Notes under the pieces: model-generated | Databases searched by the model: none | Seen by the model: only the letters and a program-made list of their open reading frames with translations | Told to the model about the DNA's origin: nothing | DNA from: Clostridia bacterium | Lineage (GTDB): Bacteria; Bacillota; Clostridia; Oscillospirales; Acutalibacteraceae | Length of the DNA: 64,000 nucleotides | Direction: 5' to 3' | Assembly (NCBI GenBank): GCA_017434895.1 | Contig: JAFSGB010000026.1 | Span: 30,777 to 94,776 of the forward strand | Program-made: the position numbers and the translations under genes | Shown: positions 9,785-18,980 of the stretch, in pieces | Layout: each line of letters opens with the position of its first letter | Position numbering within the stretch: position 1 is the stretch's first letter

Positions 9785-10228
9785 ATGAACGTTGTATTAT
9801 TAGCAGATGTTAAGGGTCACGGAAAAAAGGGCGAGCTTTGTAATGTTTCGGATGGCTACGCCAAAAACTTCCTTTTTCCTAAAAAACTAGCTGTGAAGGC
9901 TGACAATACCGCTCTTAACGAGCTTAGAAACCGTGAGGCATCTAAGGCTCACCACAAGCAAGAGGAAATTAATGCCGCTAATGCTACCGCCCAGTTGCTT
10001 GACGGTAAAACCGTTACGGTTAAAGCAAAGGCTGGCTCTAATGGAAAACTATTCGGCTCGATTACCTCAAAGGAAATTGCGGCCGAGATCGAAAATAGCC
10101 TGAAAGTTAAGATCGACCGTAAGAAAATGCAGGTTGCCAACATTAAAAATTTTGGTGAATACACAGCAGAAATTAAACTTTACCAAGGTATTTCTGCTAA
10201 GGTTACCATCGTTGTAACCGGATTATAA
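9785..10228 (+). CDS. rplI: 50S ribosomal protein L9
   Basis: A 147-residue L9. The N-terminal RNA-binding domain motif ([16 protein letters not shown], then [16 protein letters not shown]) is followed by the long connecting helix and the C-terminal domain ([12 protein letters not shown]). Its normal neighbour dnaB is downstream, but separated by a 434-base repeat-filled gap. The repeat begins at the last base of the rplI stop codon. Confidence 0.96.
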   Translation: MNVVLLADVKGHGKKGELCNVSDGYAKNFLFPKKLAVKADNTALNELRNREASKAHHKQEEINAANATAQLLDGKTVTVKAKAGSNGKLFGSITSKEIAAEIENSLKVKIDRKKMQVANIKNFGEYTAEIKLYQGISAKVTIVVTGL

Positions 10229-10639
10229 TAATGATTATCTAATGTCGAGAAATTGAACGAATTTATCGACAAAGACGATAAAAATCGGCTTTATGTTGCA
10301 AAAAACGCCTTAAAGCGTTATTTTGCAACTGCGATATCATTTCAATGAATATGTACAATTACCGTTGGTAATTGTTTGCGAATTCAAAGAATTTGCAGTC
10401 GAAATAAGGCTTTGCCCTATTTCGACATCCACATAGTCATTATGGTTATGTTTAGTCGAAACACATATGTTTCGACATAAAATCTTTGATCTTACGACAA
10501 ATTTTCTTTGAAGATTTGTCCATATCCATTGCAATAAGTGTCGTTCAAAATCAAATCACATAATTAAATTTTGCTAAATCCACTTGAAAAGTGGATTGTC
10601 GAAGCGCTTTTTAGCGTTTCGACAAACTACAATCATTAT
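10228..10639 (+). repeat. MITE-like hairpin-string element, copy A (extended)
   Basis: This fills the gap between rplI and dnaB. The first 216 bases (10228-10443) closely match the element at 56881-57095. It is a row of hairpins, including GTTGCAAAAAACGC..GCGTTATTTTGCAAC, CAATTACC/GGTAATTG and GTCGAAATA/TATTTCGAC. The outer ends are inverted: ATAATGATTAT at 10228 and AATCATTAT ending at 10639. An internal end, CATAGTCATTAT, falls at 10443. The second half (10444-10639) carries four more hairpins, such as GTCGAAACA/TGTTTCGAC and TCCACTT/AAGTGGA, and is absent from copy B. No protein is encoded. Confidence 0.85.
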
Positions 10640-10662
10640 AATAAAACAAACGGAGTTTTAAA

Positions 10663-12033
10663 ATGAGTGACCAAAAAATGATTTACAATCTTGACGGTGC
10701 GCGCCTACCCTATTCTATTGAAGCCGAGCAAGCAGTTTTAGGTTCAATTTTAATTGACCCACAGTGTCTTAGCGAGGTTGCTGCCATAATGAATGCAGAG
10801 TTTTTCTATCTGCCGCAGCACAAAGAAATTTACTCGGCAATTACCTCAATGTATGAGTTAAGTCAAGCCATTGACCTAGTATCATTAATAGAAAAGCTAA
10901 AGCGTAATAATGTTTACGATGAGGCGGGCGGTAAAGCATATTTGTCACAGCTCATCCAAAACACCGCCTCCTCCGCCAATGTTTTGACCTATATTGAAAT
11001 TGTAAAAGACCACTATTATTCCCGTGCAGTAATGCAAGCCGCACAGAATATTATTAAGAATGTTAATGAGGGTACAAAAAGCTCCTCTGAAATTATTGAC
11101 AGTGCCGAGCAAAATATTTATGATATTCGTCAAGGCAGAGAGGTAAGCGGTCTTACCCATATTAAATCAGTTCTTGAAGCCGAAACCTATGACCGACTAA
11201 CCAAAATGGCAAATCCCGAAACAAGAAATGATTACATCGGTATTCCGACAGGTATTAGCGCTTTGGACAAGGTAATCGGCGGTCTTTACAAATCCGACCT
11301 TATTGTGTTAGGCGCCCGTCCCGGTATGGGTAAAACTTCATTTGCACTTAACATTACCCGTAATGTAGCTGTAAATGCGGGCAAAACTGTTTGCTTTTTC
11401 TCACTGGAAATGTCCCGTGACCAGTTGGCTCAGCGAATGCTCTCCAGTGAAGCGGGTATTGAAAGTGAAAAGCTTAGAAACGGCGAGATTTCCGACGATG
11501 AGTGGACAAGAATTGCCCAAGCAGGCGATAATTTAGCAAAAGCTAACATTTATTTCGATGAAACCTCAAGTATTACTGTTCCCGAAATGAAAGCTAAGGT
11601 TAGACGGCTTAAAAAGGTTGACCTTGTTGTAGTTGACTATTTAGGTCTTATGAAATCTGCCCGTAACATTGAAAACCGCGTGCAAGAGGTTTCTGAAATT
11701 ACACGAAATCTTAAAATCTTGGCAAAGGATTTAAAGGTGCCGGTTATTGCCTGTGCCCAGCTTTCCCGTGCCACAGAAGCCAAAGGAAAATCCCATAAGC
11801 CTGCCCTTTCAGACCTTAGAGACTCCGGCTCTATTGAGCAGGATGCCGATATCGTAATGTTCCTTTACCGCGAAAAGTATTACGATAATGAAAAGGCTGA
11901 CGACGAGGATAAGGCAGATCCAAACAAGTCCGAGTGTATTATAGCCAAAAACCGTCACGGCGGACTTGATACTGTCGAGCTTCATTTTGACGGACAGTAT
12001 ACACGCTTTACATCGGTGGATACATTCAGATGA
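10663..12033 (+). CDS. dnaB: Replicative DNA helicase DnaB
   Basis: Hexameric replication-fork helicase of 456 residues. The N-terminal primase-interacting domain starts at LPYSIEAEQAVLGSIL. The RecA-like ATPase domain has Walker A (GARPGMGKTS), Walker B (LVVVDYLGLM), and the arginine and sensor region (LSDLRDSGSIEQDADIV). The length is standard. CGGAG precedes the ATG. The stop overlaps tilS by four bases, starting a dnaB-tilS-hpt-ftsH run. Confidence 0.96.
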   Translation: MSDQKMIYNLDGARLPYSIEAEQAVLGSILIDPQCLSEVAAIMNAEFFYLPQHKEIYSAITSMYELSQAIDLVSLIEKLKRNNVYDEAGGKAYLSQLIQNTASSANVLTYIEIVKDHYYSRAVMQAAQNIIKNVNEGTKSSSEIIDSAEQNIYDIRQGREVSGLTHIKSVLEAETYDRLTKMANPETRNDYIGIPTGISALDKVIGGLYKSDLIVLGARPGMGKTSFALNITRNVAVNAGKTVCFFSLEMSRDQLAQRMLSSEAGIESEKLRNGEISDDEWTRIAQAGDNLAKANIYFDETSSITVPEMKAKVRRLKKVDLVVVDYLGLMKSARNIENRVQEVSEITRNLKILAKDLKVPVIACAQLSRATEAKGKSHKPALSDLRDSGSIEQDADIVMFLYREKYYDNEKADDEDKADPNKSECIIAKNRHGGLDTVELHFDGQYTRFTSVDTFR

Positions 12034-13325
12034 TAGAAAAAATTATTTTAGATACAGCGGCAAGCTATTCACTATTCCCTGAAAATTCGGTGGTTACGGT
12101 TGCCCTTTCTGGTGGCGCTGACTCGGTTGCGCTGCTATATGCACTGTATAGGCTCCAAAATAAACTTAAAATCAAGGTGAAAGCTGCACATTTAAACCAC
12201 CAAATTCGAGGCAATGAGGCTTTAAGAGACGAAGATTTTGTTAAAAAACTATGCTCATCCCTTGATATTCCGTTAATTGTGAAAAGAGCCGATGTGCCAA
12301 AGTTCGCAACGGAAAAGGGGCTTAGCCTTGAAACTGCTGCAAGGCAGGTGCGTTATGAGTTTTTAAACCGCATAAACGAAGGCGTTATTGCCACCGCACA
12401 TACTGCAAGCGACAATCTCGAAACGGTGATTTTAAACCTTGCGAGAGGAACCGCTTTGGACGGACTTTGCGGGATACCCGTTAAGCGGGATAATATTGTA
12501 CGACCGATTATTTCGGCCACAAGAGAAATGGTTGAGGATTACTGTAAACAAAACGGTTTAAGCTTTGTGACTGACAGTACAAATCTTTCTGACGATTACA
12601 CACGTAATAAAATCAGGCACAAAATAGTGCCTGTTTTAAAAGAGCTTAACCCTAGGATTGAAAAATCTGTCTTTAAAACCAGTCGCTGTGTAAGTACTGT
12701 TTCAGAATTGTTGGAAAAAGAAGCTAAAAATTATATTAAAAATAATTTTGCAAATAATACCTTAAAGCTTTTAGACTTTGAGCTGCTTAACAGTGAGATT
12801 GCAAAAAGAGTCATTCTGGAATTTGTTAAGTCTCAGAATAGTGAAATATCTCTTGAGACTTGTCACATTGAAAGCATCTATGAAATTTGTCTTATCGGCG
12901 GCAAAACCAGTATACCAAAAAATATGTATGCCTTAAGTGAAAACGGTATTTTAAAGCTAGGTACTGAGGGTGAAATTCCTAAAACACCCCGATTTTCGGT
13001 ACGAATTAGTAAAAAAATGGAAAAAATTAATAATTTGTTATTAAATAATTCTTTAGATTGTGATAAAATTGTAGGAAAATTGGTAGTAAGGACAAGGCAG
13101 TCGGGTGACAGTATAAGACTTTTAAACCGCGGTTGTTCAAAAACGCTAACCAAGCTCTATAATGAATGCAAGGTCTCAAAGCATTTACGTGATGCTCTAC
13201 CCGTTATTTCTGACGACGAGGGCGTTGTTTGGATTTACACATTAGGCGTAGCACAAAGATGCGCTGTTACAGGAAGTACAAAAACTGCTTATGAAATAGA
13301 GGTTAAAGAGAATGGATTGTTATAA
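12030..13325 (+). CDS. tilS: tRNA(Ile)-lysidine synthase TilS
   Basis: ATP-dependent enzyme that makes lysidine at C34 of tRNA-Ile(CAU). It has the PP-loop SGGADSVAL near residue 30, the family motif HTASDNLETVILNL, and a C-terminal substrate-binding domain ending near the conserved TLGVAQRC stretch. The 431-residue length is within the usual range. It overlaps both dnaB (4 bases) and hpt (14 bases). The tilS-hpt-ftsH order is a conserved Firmicutes arrangement. Confidence 0.93.
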   Translation: MIEKIILDTAASYSLFPENSVVTVALSGGADSVALLYALYRLQNKLKIKVKAAHLNHQIRGNEALRDEDFVKKLCSSLDIPLIVKRADVPKFATEKGLSLETAARQVRYEFLNRINEGVIATAHTASDNLETVILNLARGTALDGLCGIPVKRDNIVRPIISATREMVEDYCKQNGLSFVTDSTNLSDDYTRNKIRHKIVPVLKELNPRIEKSVFKTSRCVSTVSELLEKEAKNYIKNNFANNTLKLLDFELLNSEIAKRVILEFVKSQNSEISLETCHIESIYEICLIGGKTSIPKNMYALSENGILKLGTEGEIPKTPRFSVRISKKMEKINNLLLNNSLDCDKIVGKLVVRTRQSGDSIRLLNRGCSKTLTKLYNECKVSKHLRDALPVISDDEGVVWIYTLGVAQRCAVTGSTKTAYEIEVKENGLL

Positions 13326-13860
13326 AAACGAGCTTGCCGGAGTTTTGGTTTCGGAAAGCGAAATCAAAGAAATTTGCCGAAGACTCGGCGAGCAAATTAC
13401 AAAAGATTATGAGGGCAAGTCACCCATTATAGTTGGTGTTCTTAAAGGCTCGGTTGTTTTTATGGCTGATTTAATTCGAAATATATCCTGCGACTGTGAT
13501 ATTGATTTTATGTCAGTTTCATCCTATAACGGTGCCCAATCAAGCGGAACCGTCACCTTTAAAATGGACCTTGACAGGGACATTACCGACCGCCACATAA
13601 TTATTGCCGAGGATATCCTTGATACCGGCATTACCCTTTCTAAAATCAAGGAGGTTTTGCTACATAGAAATGCCGCAAGTGTTAAAATTTGTGCTTTTCT
13701 TAACAAGCCTGCTAACCGCAAGGCTAACATTACTGCCGATTATGTCGGCAAGGTTATTCCCGACGAGTTCGTTATTGGCTATGGTCTTGATTATAATGAA
13801 AAATACAGAAATTTACCATTTGTCGGAATTCTTTCCCCAAAGGTTTATACTGACAAATAG
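13312..13860 (+). CDS. hpt: Hypoxanthine phosphoribosyltransferase
   Basis: Purine salvage enzyme making IMP or GMP from hypoxanthine or guanine and PRPP. The PRPP-binding loop IIAEDILDTGITLSK is intact, and the flexible-loop region (DFMSVSSYNG) and C-terminal GYGLDYNEKYRNLP match bacterial Hpt. It is 182 residues and starts 14 bases inside the tilS end. Confidence 0.95.
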   Translation: MDCYKNELAGVLVSESEIKEICRRLGEQITKDYEGKSPIIVGVLKGSVVFMADLIRNISCDCDIDFMSVSSYNGAQSSGTVTFKMDLDRDITDRHIIIAEDILDTGITLSKIKEVLLHRNAASVKICAFLNKPANRKANITADYVGKVIPDEFVIGYGLDYNEKYRNLPFVGILSPKVYTDK

Positions 13861-13875
13861 AAAAGGAGCAAACAG

Positions 13876-15714
13876 TTGAAACAGAATCTTAAAAATGTGC
13901 TTTTGTACATTGTAATACCAATAGTTTTCATTCTGACAATCCTCTCGGTTTCTTACTTCACCAAGGATACCGCCGAGCTTAAATACTCTCAGATTGTTCA
14001 AATGATTAAGGAAAATGAAGTTTCCGAATTAGAGCTTAATCTTTATAGCGGTGAGCTTTCATACAAGAAGCGTGACGATGGTAAAACCTACCGTTATACC
14101 GTACCTAATTCGAGTCTTTTCATTCAAGATGTTAACGACGATGTTTGGGCCATTAAAGAAGAAAACAAAGGTACTGACAAGGATATTGAATATAATCTGG
14201 TAAGAGGCGGCGAAACCTCTTGGATTACAAGTCTTTTGCCCACGCTATTAATGGTTGGTCTTACAGGTGTTCTCCTTTTCTTTATGATGAGAAAAATGAG
14301 CAGTGCAATGAATGCCGACAAAACAATGGGCTTTGGTAAATCGAAAGCACGTAAGCTTGATACCAAGAAAAAAACCACTTTTGCCGATGTTGCCGGTGCA
14401 GACGAAGAAAAAGAGGAAATGTCAGAAATAGTTGACTTCCTTAAAGCACCTCAAAAGTTTAACGAATTAGGTGCCAAAATTCCCAAGGGTGTGTTACTTG
14501 TAGGCCCCCCAGGAACGGGTAAAACCCTGCTGGCACGCGCAGTTGCAGGCGAAGCCGGTGTTCCCTTTTTCTCCATTTCAGGTTCTGATTTTGTTGAAAT
14601 GTTTGTAGGTGTGGGTGCTTCGCGTGTGAGAGACCTCTTTAACGAGGCAAAAAAGGAAGCCCCTGCTATCGTATTTATTGATGAGATTGATGCCGTTGGC
14701 CGACAGAGAGGTGCAGGTCTTGGCGGTGGTCACGATGAGCGTGAGCAAACCCTTAATCAATTGCTTGTTGAAATGGACGGTTTTAACGCTAATGAGGGTG
14801 TTATTGTTATGGCAGCTACCAACCGCCCTGATATTCTTGATAAGGCACTGCTTCGCCCGGGTCGCTTTGACAGACAAATCACCGTAAATTATCCGGATGT
14901 TAAGGGCAGGGAGGAAATCTTAAAGGTACACTCTCGCGGCAAGCCCCTAGGACCAGATGTTAACCTTGCAAATATTGCAAAGGCTACCTCCGGTTTTACG
15001 GGTGCTGACCTTGAAAACCTACTGAACGAGTCTGCTTTACTTGCAGTTAGACATGGCAAAAAAGCAATCACTCAGGTAGAAATTGAGGAAGCCACAATTA
15101 AGGTTGTAATGGGCGCCGAAAAGAAATCCCATATTGTTAAGGATAAGGACAAAATGGTTACCGCTTATCACGAAGCAGGTCACGCCGTTGTTTCCTATTT
15201 CCTACCCACCCAAGACCCCGTTCACCAAATTTCAATTATTAAACGCGGTATGGCGGCAGGATATACAATGTATCTGCCTACCGAGGAAAAGGGTCATGTT
15301 TCCAAAAACCAAATGCTGGAGCAGATTTGCTCACTCTTAGGCGGCCGTGCCGCAGAGCAGCTGACCCAAGACGATGTTTGCACAGGTGCTTCTAACGATA
15401 TTAACCGTGCTACTGACCTTGCCCGCCAAATGGTTACAAAGTTCGGTATGAGCGTTCGACTTGGACTTGTTACCTACGGCAACGACAATAACGAGGTATT
15501 CCTAGGTCGTGATTTTTCATCTACTCCAAACTACTCCGAGAAAACCGCCGCCGTTATTGACGAGGAAATCGAGAGTCTTGTAATGGCACAGTACCAAAAG
15601 GCACTTTCCATTCTGGAAAACTCTTTGGATAAGCTTCATGCAACCGCTAAGGTTCTTTTTGAAAAGGAAAAAATCAGCGGTGATGAATTCCGCCAAATTA
15701 TGGAAACTCCGTAA
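13876..15714 (+). CDS. ftsH: ATP-dependent zinc metalloprotease FtsH
   Basis: Membrane-bound AAA+ protease of 612 residues. Two transmembrane segments (about 8-27 and 118-138) flank an extracytoplasmic domain. The AAA module has Walker A (GPPGTGKT), Walker B ([11 protein letters not shown]) and the second region of homology ([20 protein letters not shown]). The protease site is HEAGH. The start is TTG at 13876 with AAAGGAG eight bases before; no better ATG exists. A terminator follows, closing the dnaB-ftsH unit. Confidence 0.96.
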   Translation: MKQNLKNVLLYIVIPIVFILTILSVSYFTKDTAELKYSQIVQMIKENEVSELELNLYSGELSYKKRDDGKTYRYTVPNSSLFIQDVNDDVWAIKEENKGTDKDIEYNLVRGGETSWITSLLPTLLMVGLTGVLLFFMMRKMSSAMNADKTMGFGKSKARKLDTKKKTTFADVAGADEEKEEMSEIVDFLKAPQKFNELGAKIPKGVLLVGPPGTGKTLLARAVAGEAGVPFFSISGSDFVEMFVGVGASRVRDLFNEAKKEAPAIVFIDEIDAVGRQRGAGLGGGHDEREQTLNQLLVEMDGFNANEGVIVMAATNRPDILDKALLRPGRFDRQITVNYPDVKGREEILKVHSRGKPLGPDVNLANIAKATSGFTGADLENLLNESALLAVRHGKKAITQVEIEEATIKVVMGAEKKSHIVKDKDKMVTAYHEAGHAVVSYFLPTQDPVHQISIIKRGMAAGYTMYLPTEEKGHVSKNQMLEQICSLLGGRAAEQLTQDDVCTGASNDINRATDLARQMVTKFGMSVRLGLVTYGNDNNEVFLGRDFSSTPNYSEKTAAVIDEEIESLVMAQYQKALSILENSLDKLHATAKVLFEKEKISGDEFRQIMETP

Positions 15715-15718
15715 TTTT

Positions 15719-15747
15719 TAAAAACTCCCCTTTGGGGAGTTTTTTGT
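15719..15747 (+). terminator. Terminator after ftsH
   Basis: Stem AAAACTCCCC/GGGGAGTTTT with a TTT loop followed by a T-run. Confidence 0.9.
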
Positions 15748-15806
15748 TGAAATAATCCTTTATTTGTGGTAAACTATAATGGTAATTGGAAAGAGGTAGT
15801 TATCTT

Positions 15807-17363
15807 ATGGTAGATTTAAAAGAAAAAGTCATTTTAAAGATATTTAGAGGTCATATCAGAAACCATGCAGAGCTTTGCGATATTCTGAATATTAATACCT
15901 CCCTTGCTCGCGCAGAAAAGGAAAAACAGATTATAATTAAAGCATACGAAAAATGGGGTTACGATTTACCAAACCATATTTACGGTATGTTTAGCTTTGC
16001 ACTGTGGGACGAGGAAAAAAATCAATTATTCTGTCTCAGAGACCAATTTGGCACAAAGCCTTTTTATTACTATTTAACCGAGGATAACCGCCTTTTATAC
16101 GGCACTACCATAAAGGAAATTATGGCACAGGACGGCTTTAAAAAAGAGCTTAACGATAAGCTTTTGCAAATTTACCTTACCATGACCTACACCACAGGCG
16201 AGGATACATTTTTTAAGGGTGTTAAAAAGCTTCTCCCCGGCAGATATTTAATTTTCAAAAACGGTGAACTTTCTATTCACCGCTATTGGAAACCTGAATT
16301 TAAGCCCGATAACACTAAAAACCTTGAGGAATGGGCCGATGAAATTCACAGCACACTTTTAGAAGTTTTACCTCAGGTTAAAACCGAAAATGAATATGTC
16401 GAAAGTTTTCTGTCAGGCGGAGTTGACTCATCTTATGTGCTTGCCGCATCGGACATAACTGTCAGCAACTCTTGCGGTTATGACGATAAGCGCTTGGACG
16501 AATCGGGATTAGCACGTGAGACCGCCGATATACTCAGCAAGGAAAACCGCCGTTGCTTAGTCACTCCCGAGGATTACTTTGCTGCTGTTCCTTATGTTAT
16601 GTATAATATGGAGCAACCCTTGGGTGACACCTCAGCAGTAGCCTTTGCACTTGGTTGTAAATCTGTTGCAAAGCATACTGATATTTGCTACTCGGGTGAG
16701 GGTGCAGACGAATTTTTTGGCGGCTACAATATGTACCGCAACGCCGAGCGATACGGTGAAAACCTTAAAACCTTTTATGTTGGTAACACCAACATAATGA
16801 AGGAGGAGGAAAAGAAAAAAATCCTCAAAAAATATTACAAGGACTTCCTCCCTATTGATTTGGTTAAGGATATCTACACCGAAAACGAAGGTCTTGACCC
16901 ACTTTCTAAAATGAGTGATGTTGACATTCAAGTTTGGCTTGAGGGTGATATTTACCTTAATGTCGATAAAATGGGCCTTGCTGCAGGTTTAGAGGTAAGA
17001 ATGCCACTGACCGATCTTAGAATTTTTGATATTGCTTCCCGTATGCCATCCCGCTTTAAGGTAAATGAAGAGCAAAACAAGGTAGCTTTCCGTACTGCCG
17101 CTGCAAAGCTTTTACCCGAAGAAATTGCCTTCCGCAAAAAGCTTGGCTTTGTTGTTCCCATTAGAGTTTGGATGGCGGATAGCCGTTACAACAGTGACGT
17201 TGTAAGACTCTTTAACAGCGATATTGCGGACAAGTTCTTTAACGTGACGGAAATCAATGCTATCTTTGACGAGTATATTGGCGGTAATTCCGATAACTGG
17301 CGTAAGGTGTGGACAATTTACACCTTCCTTGTTTGGTACGAGGAATATTTTATCAAAAGATAA
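15807..17363 (+). CDS. Asparagine-synthase-like protein lacking the glutaminase N-terminus
   Basis: A 518-residue AsnB-type protein. The C-terminal synthetase domain is complete: ATP PP-loop FLSGGVDSSYV and downstream motif YSGEGADEFFGGYNMY. The glutamine amidotransferase domain is cut. Normal AsnB begins MCG with the nucleophile Cys, but this product starts about 65 residues later, at the segment matching NGEIYN, which here reads RGHIRN. GMFSFALWDEEKN and RDQFGTKPFYY follow normally. The ATG at 15807 has AGAGG upstream, and the ftsH terminator lies just before, so no upstream coding is missing. It likely uses free ammonia or activates a carboxylate for another amine. The substrate is unknown. 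Confidence 0.85.
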   Translation: MVDLKEKVILKIFRGHIRNHAELCDILNINTSLARAEKEKQIIIKAYEKWGYDLPNHIYGMFSFALWDEEKNQLFCLRDQFGTKPFYYYLTEDNRLLYGTTIKEIMAQDGFKKELNDKLLQIYLTMTYTTGEDTFFKGVKKLLPGRYLIFKNGELSIHRYWKPEFKPDNTKNLEEWADEIHSTLLEVLPQVKTENEYVESFLSGGVDSSYVLAASDITVSNSCGYDDKRLDESGLARETADILSKENRRCLVTPEDYFAAVPYVMYNMEQPLGDTSAVAFALGCKSVAKHTDICYSGEGADEFFGGYNMYRNAERYGENLKTFYVGNTNIMKEEEKKKILKKYYKDFLPIDLVKDIYTENEGLDPLSKMSDVDIQVWLEGDIYLNVDKMGLAAGLEVRMPLTDLRIFDIASRMPSRFKVNEEQNKVAFRTAAAKLLPEEIAFRKKLGFVVPIRVWMADSRYNSDVVRLFNSDIADKFFNVTEINAIFDEYIGGNSDNWRKVWTIYTFLVWYEEYFIKR

Positions 17364-17378
17364 GTTTGTGAAATATCA

Positions 17379-17425
17379 AATAAACACAGTATCTTTCTTA
17401 ACCAAAGATACTGTGTTTATTTTTT
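17379..17425. terminator. Bidirectional terminator
   Basis: A long stem (AAATAAACACAGTATCTTT paired with AAAGATACTGTGTTTATTTT) flanked by A- and T-tracts, between two convergent genes. Confidence 0.9.
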
Positions 17426-17768
17426 ATCCTAAACCAAAACTGACCGACAGCGCCTTGTCCACCATTCCCATAGAGGTTTCATCAAGACATCCCATTCTCT
17501 CTTTAAGGCGTTTTTTATCCAAGGTACGTACCTGTTCCAATAAAACAATTGAATCCTTTGCGAGACCGCATTCACCCGAAATCACGGATATATGTGTGGG
17601 TAGCTTTGTCTTTTCTTTTTGACTGGTAATTGCTGCCGCTATAACAGTGGGGCTGTATTTATTTCCTACATCATTTTGTATTATAAGTACGGGTCTAACT
17701 CCGCCTTGCTCTGAGCCTACAACGGGACTTAAATCCGCATAAAATATATCGCCTCGTTTGATATTCAT
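17424..17768 (-). CDS. ndoA: MazF/NdoA (EndoA)-family endoribonuclease
   Basis: A 114-residue PemK/MazF-fold sequence-specific mRNA interferase. Conserved features are the N-terminal [19 protein letters not shown], the catalytic Arg in [12 protein letters not shown], and [11 protein letters not shown] with the active Ser/Thr nearby. NdoA of Bacillus cleaves at UACAU; specificity here is not tested. Its antitoxin (EndoAI, about 90 residues) is usually directly upstream. The 188 bases upstream contain no such ORF, only the terminator of the preceding protease gene, so the toxin is unpaired in this locus. Confidence 0.88.
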   Translation of the reverse strand: MNIKRGDIFYADLSPVVGSEQGGVRPVLIIQNDVGNKYSPTVIAAAITSQKEKTKLPTHISVISGECGLAKDSIVLLEQVRTLDKKRLKERMGCLDETSMGMVDKALSVSFGLG

Positions 17769-17891
17769 TCAATCACGCTTTCAAAAATCTTGTCTGACTA
17801 TATTTTTCCCTCAAAAACTGTAAGTTAATCATTAATTTTAAAATTCTTTTATACATACTATGCAATTAATTTTTTGCGTGATAATAATAAA

Positions 17892-17932
17892 AATACTGTG
17901 CATCTTAATTTAAAGATGCACAGTATAAAATT
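17892..17932 (-). terminator. Terminator after the V8-like protease
   Basis: Stem ATACTGTGCATCTT/AAGATGCACAGTAT with AT-rich tails on both sides. It lies downstream of the minus-strand protease gene and before ndoA. Confidence 0.8.
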
Positions 17933-17956
17933 TTAACTGAATTTTTATGTAAAATT

Positions 17957-18916
17957 TCAAACTCTAATGTCCCTATAAGCCACCAAATCCCAAAAAAATG
18001 GTTTGGTAATTCTTAGGAAGGTATTGAATTCCTCGCCGGTTGAATTTACAATTGCAGTGGCGCGATGCAAAGCAATTACGGTATTACCCGAATCCTCCGA
18101 ATAAATACAAACGGGTGCACCGCTCATCCCACCCTGAGTTTTGGTATTATTACTGCGTAATACTCTTTCGGTCGAAAGCGATATGGTGCCTTTTGTAAAA
18201 CACATCAGCATTGATTCGACATTGAAATTATTCGGATGCTTTGGAAAACCGCTAATATTAACGGCAGTGCCAATATACGATTCCTCTTGGTACCTTAAAC
18301 CCAACCAACCAACCTTGTCGCCGATATTTGAATCTAACTCTAAGATTGCTAAATCATAATCTTTATCAAAATTTTCTAGCCAGGGCGTGTAAACTATGAT
18401 ATTTTTGATTTTGGCGGAACCGTATGGCGTATTACCATCGTTATACCCGGGAAAAACCGTACCGCTTTTTATAAAATAATTACCGCCATAATCGGAATTA
18501 AATACATTATGTGCAAGCGTTGCAACCGCCGACGGGCCAATCATAAAACCTGTTCCTCGATACGAAGAACCGTTTGGTGCAATAGAACTAATATATACTG
18601 TATTCCTAAAACGGCTATTGGTAGTTCGGCCCAGAGCAGTTAGAGCGTCGGTTGGATATTTAACGTAAGCTATCGGATTGTCCTCAACTTCGTTTAAATT
18701 GTTTTCAATAGAATACTCGCAATTTTCACCTTTTACTGTGAAAGATTTATTAGTCAAATCATTTGTGTAACCGCTATACCCTATTTTTTCAACTTGTTGT
18801 TTTGAAAGATCATATCTAACCTTTAGAACTAAAGAAATGTTTGTCGATGCATTAAGATTAAGAGTTATTAACACTGTAATAATTAATATACAAAACATTG
18901 AAAATACTTTTTTCAT
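17957..18916 (-). CDS. Secreted V8-like (S1B) serine protease
   Basis: A 319-residue trypsin-fold protease. An N-terminal signal peptide (MKKVFSMFCILIITVLITL) directs export. The triad is readable: His in VATLAHNVF, Asp in DYDLAILEL, and Ser in QGGMSGAPV (GxSGxP). These match glutamyl endopeptidases of the Staphylococcus V8/Bacillus Mpr type. Residues 25-95 look like a propeptide ahead of the mature domain (RNTVYISS). It is a single-gene unit between terminators. Cleavage specificity is not proven. Confidence 0.85.
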   Translation of the reverse strand: MKKVFSMFCILIITVLITLNLNASTNISLVLKVRYDLSKQQVEKIGYSGYTNDLTNKSFTVKGENCEYSIENNLNEVEDNPIAYVKYPTDALTALGRTTNSRFRNTVYISSIAPNGSSYRGTGFMIGPSAVATLAHNVFNSDYGGNYFIKSGTVFPGYNDGNTPYGSAKIKNIIVYTPWLENFDKDYDLAILELDSNIGDKVGWLGLRYQEESYIGTAVNISGFPKHPNNFNVESMLMCFTKGTISLSTERVLRSNNTKTQGGMSGAPVCIYSEDSGNTVIALHRATAIVNSTGEEFNTFLRITKPFFWDLVAYRDIRV

Positions 18917-18950
18917 ACCATATTTCTTTATAAAATTGAATAAGTATAAA

Positions 18951-18978
18951 TTTTCCGCAACCTATTGGGTGCGGAAAA
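18951..18978 (-). terminator. Terminator after the CNNM/CorC gene
   Basis: Stem TTTTCCGCA/TGCGGAAAA (18952-18960 and 18970-18978), a few bases beyond the minus-strand stop codon. Confidence 0.8.
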
Positions 18979-18980
18979 AA

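Noticed and set aside
10337-10534. 65-residue ORF on the minus strand
   Set aside because: It lies wholly in the hairpin element, with no Shine-Dalgarno and no protein-like composition.
10228-10639. CRISPR array or tandem RNA genes
   Set aside because: The hairpins differ from each other and there are no equal-sized direct repeats with spacers; the region matches a dispersed element instead.
15721-15806. Missing 5' part of asnB upstream of 15807 (frameshifted gene)
   Set aside because: Only the ftsH terminator and a promoter-like -10 fit in the 90-base gap; no MCG-type N-terminus in any frame.
15807-17363. Lasso-peptide cyclase partner of the 35-42 kb PqqD/HprK-like locus
   Set aside because: It is nearly 20 kb away on the other strand with no transglutaminase-like protease nearby; only loosely suggestive.
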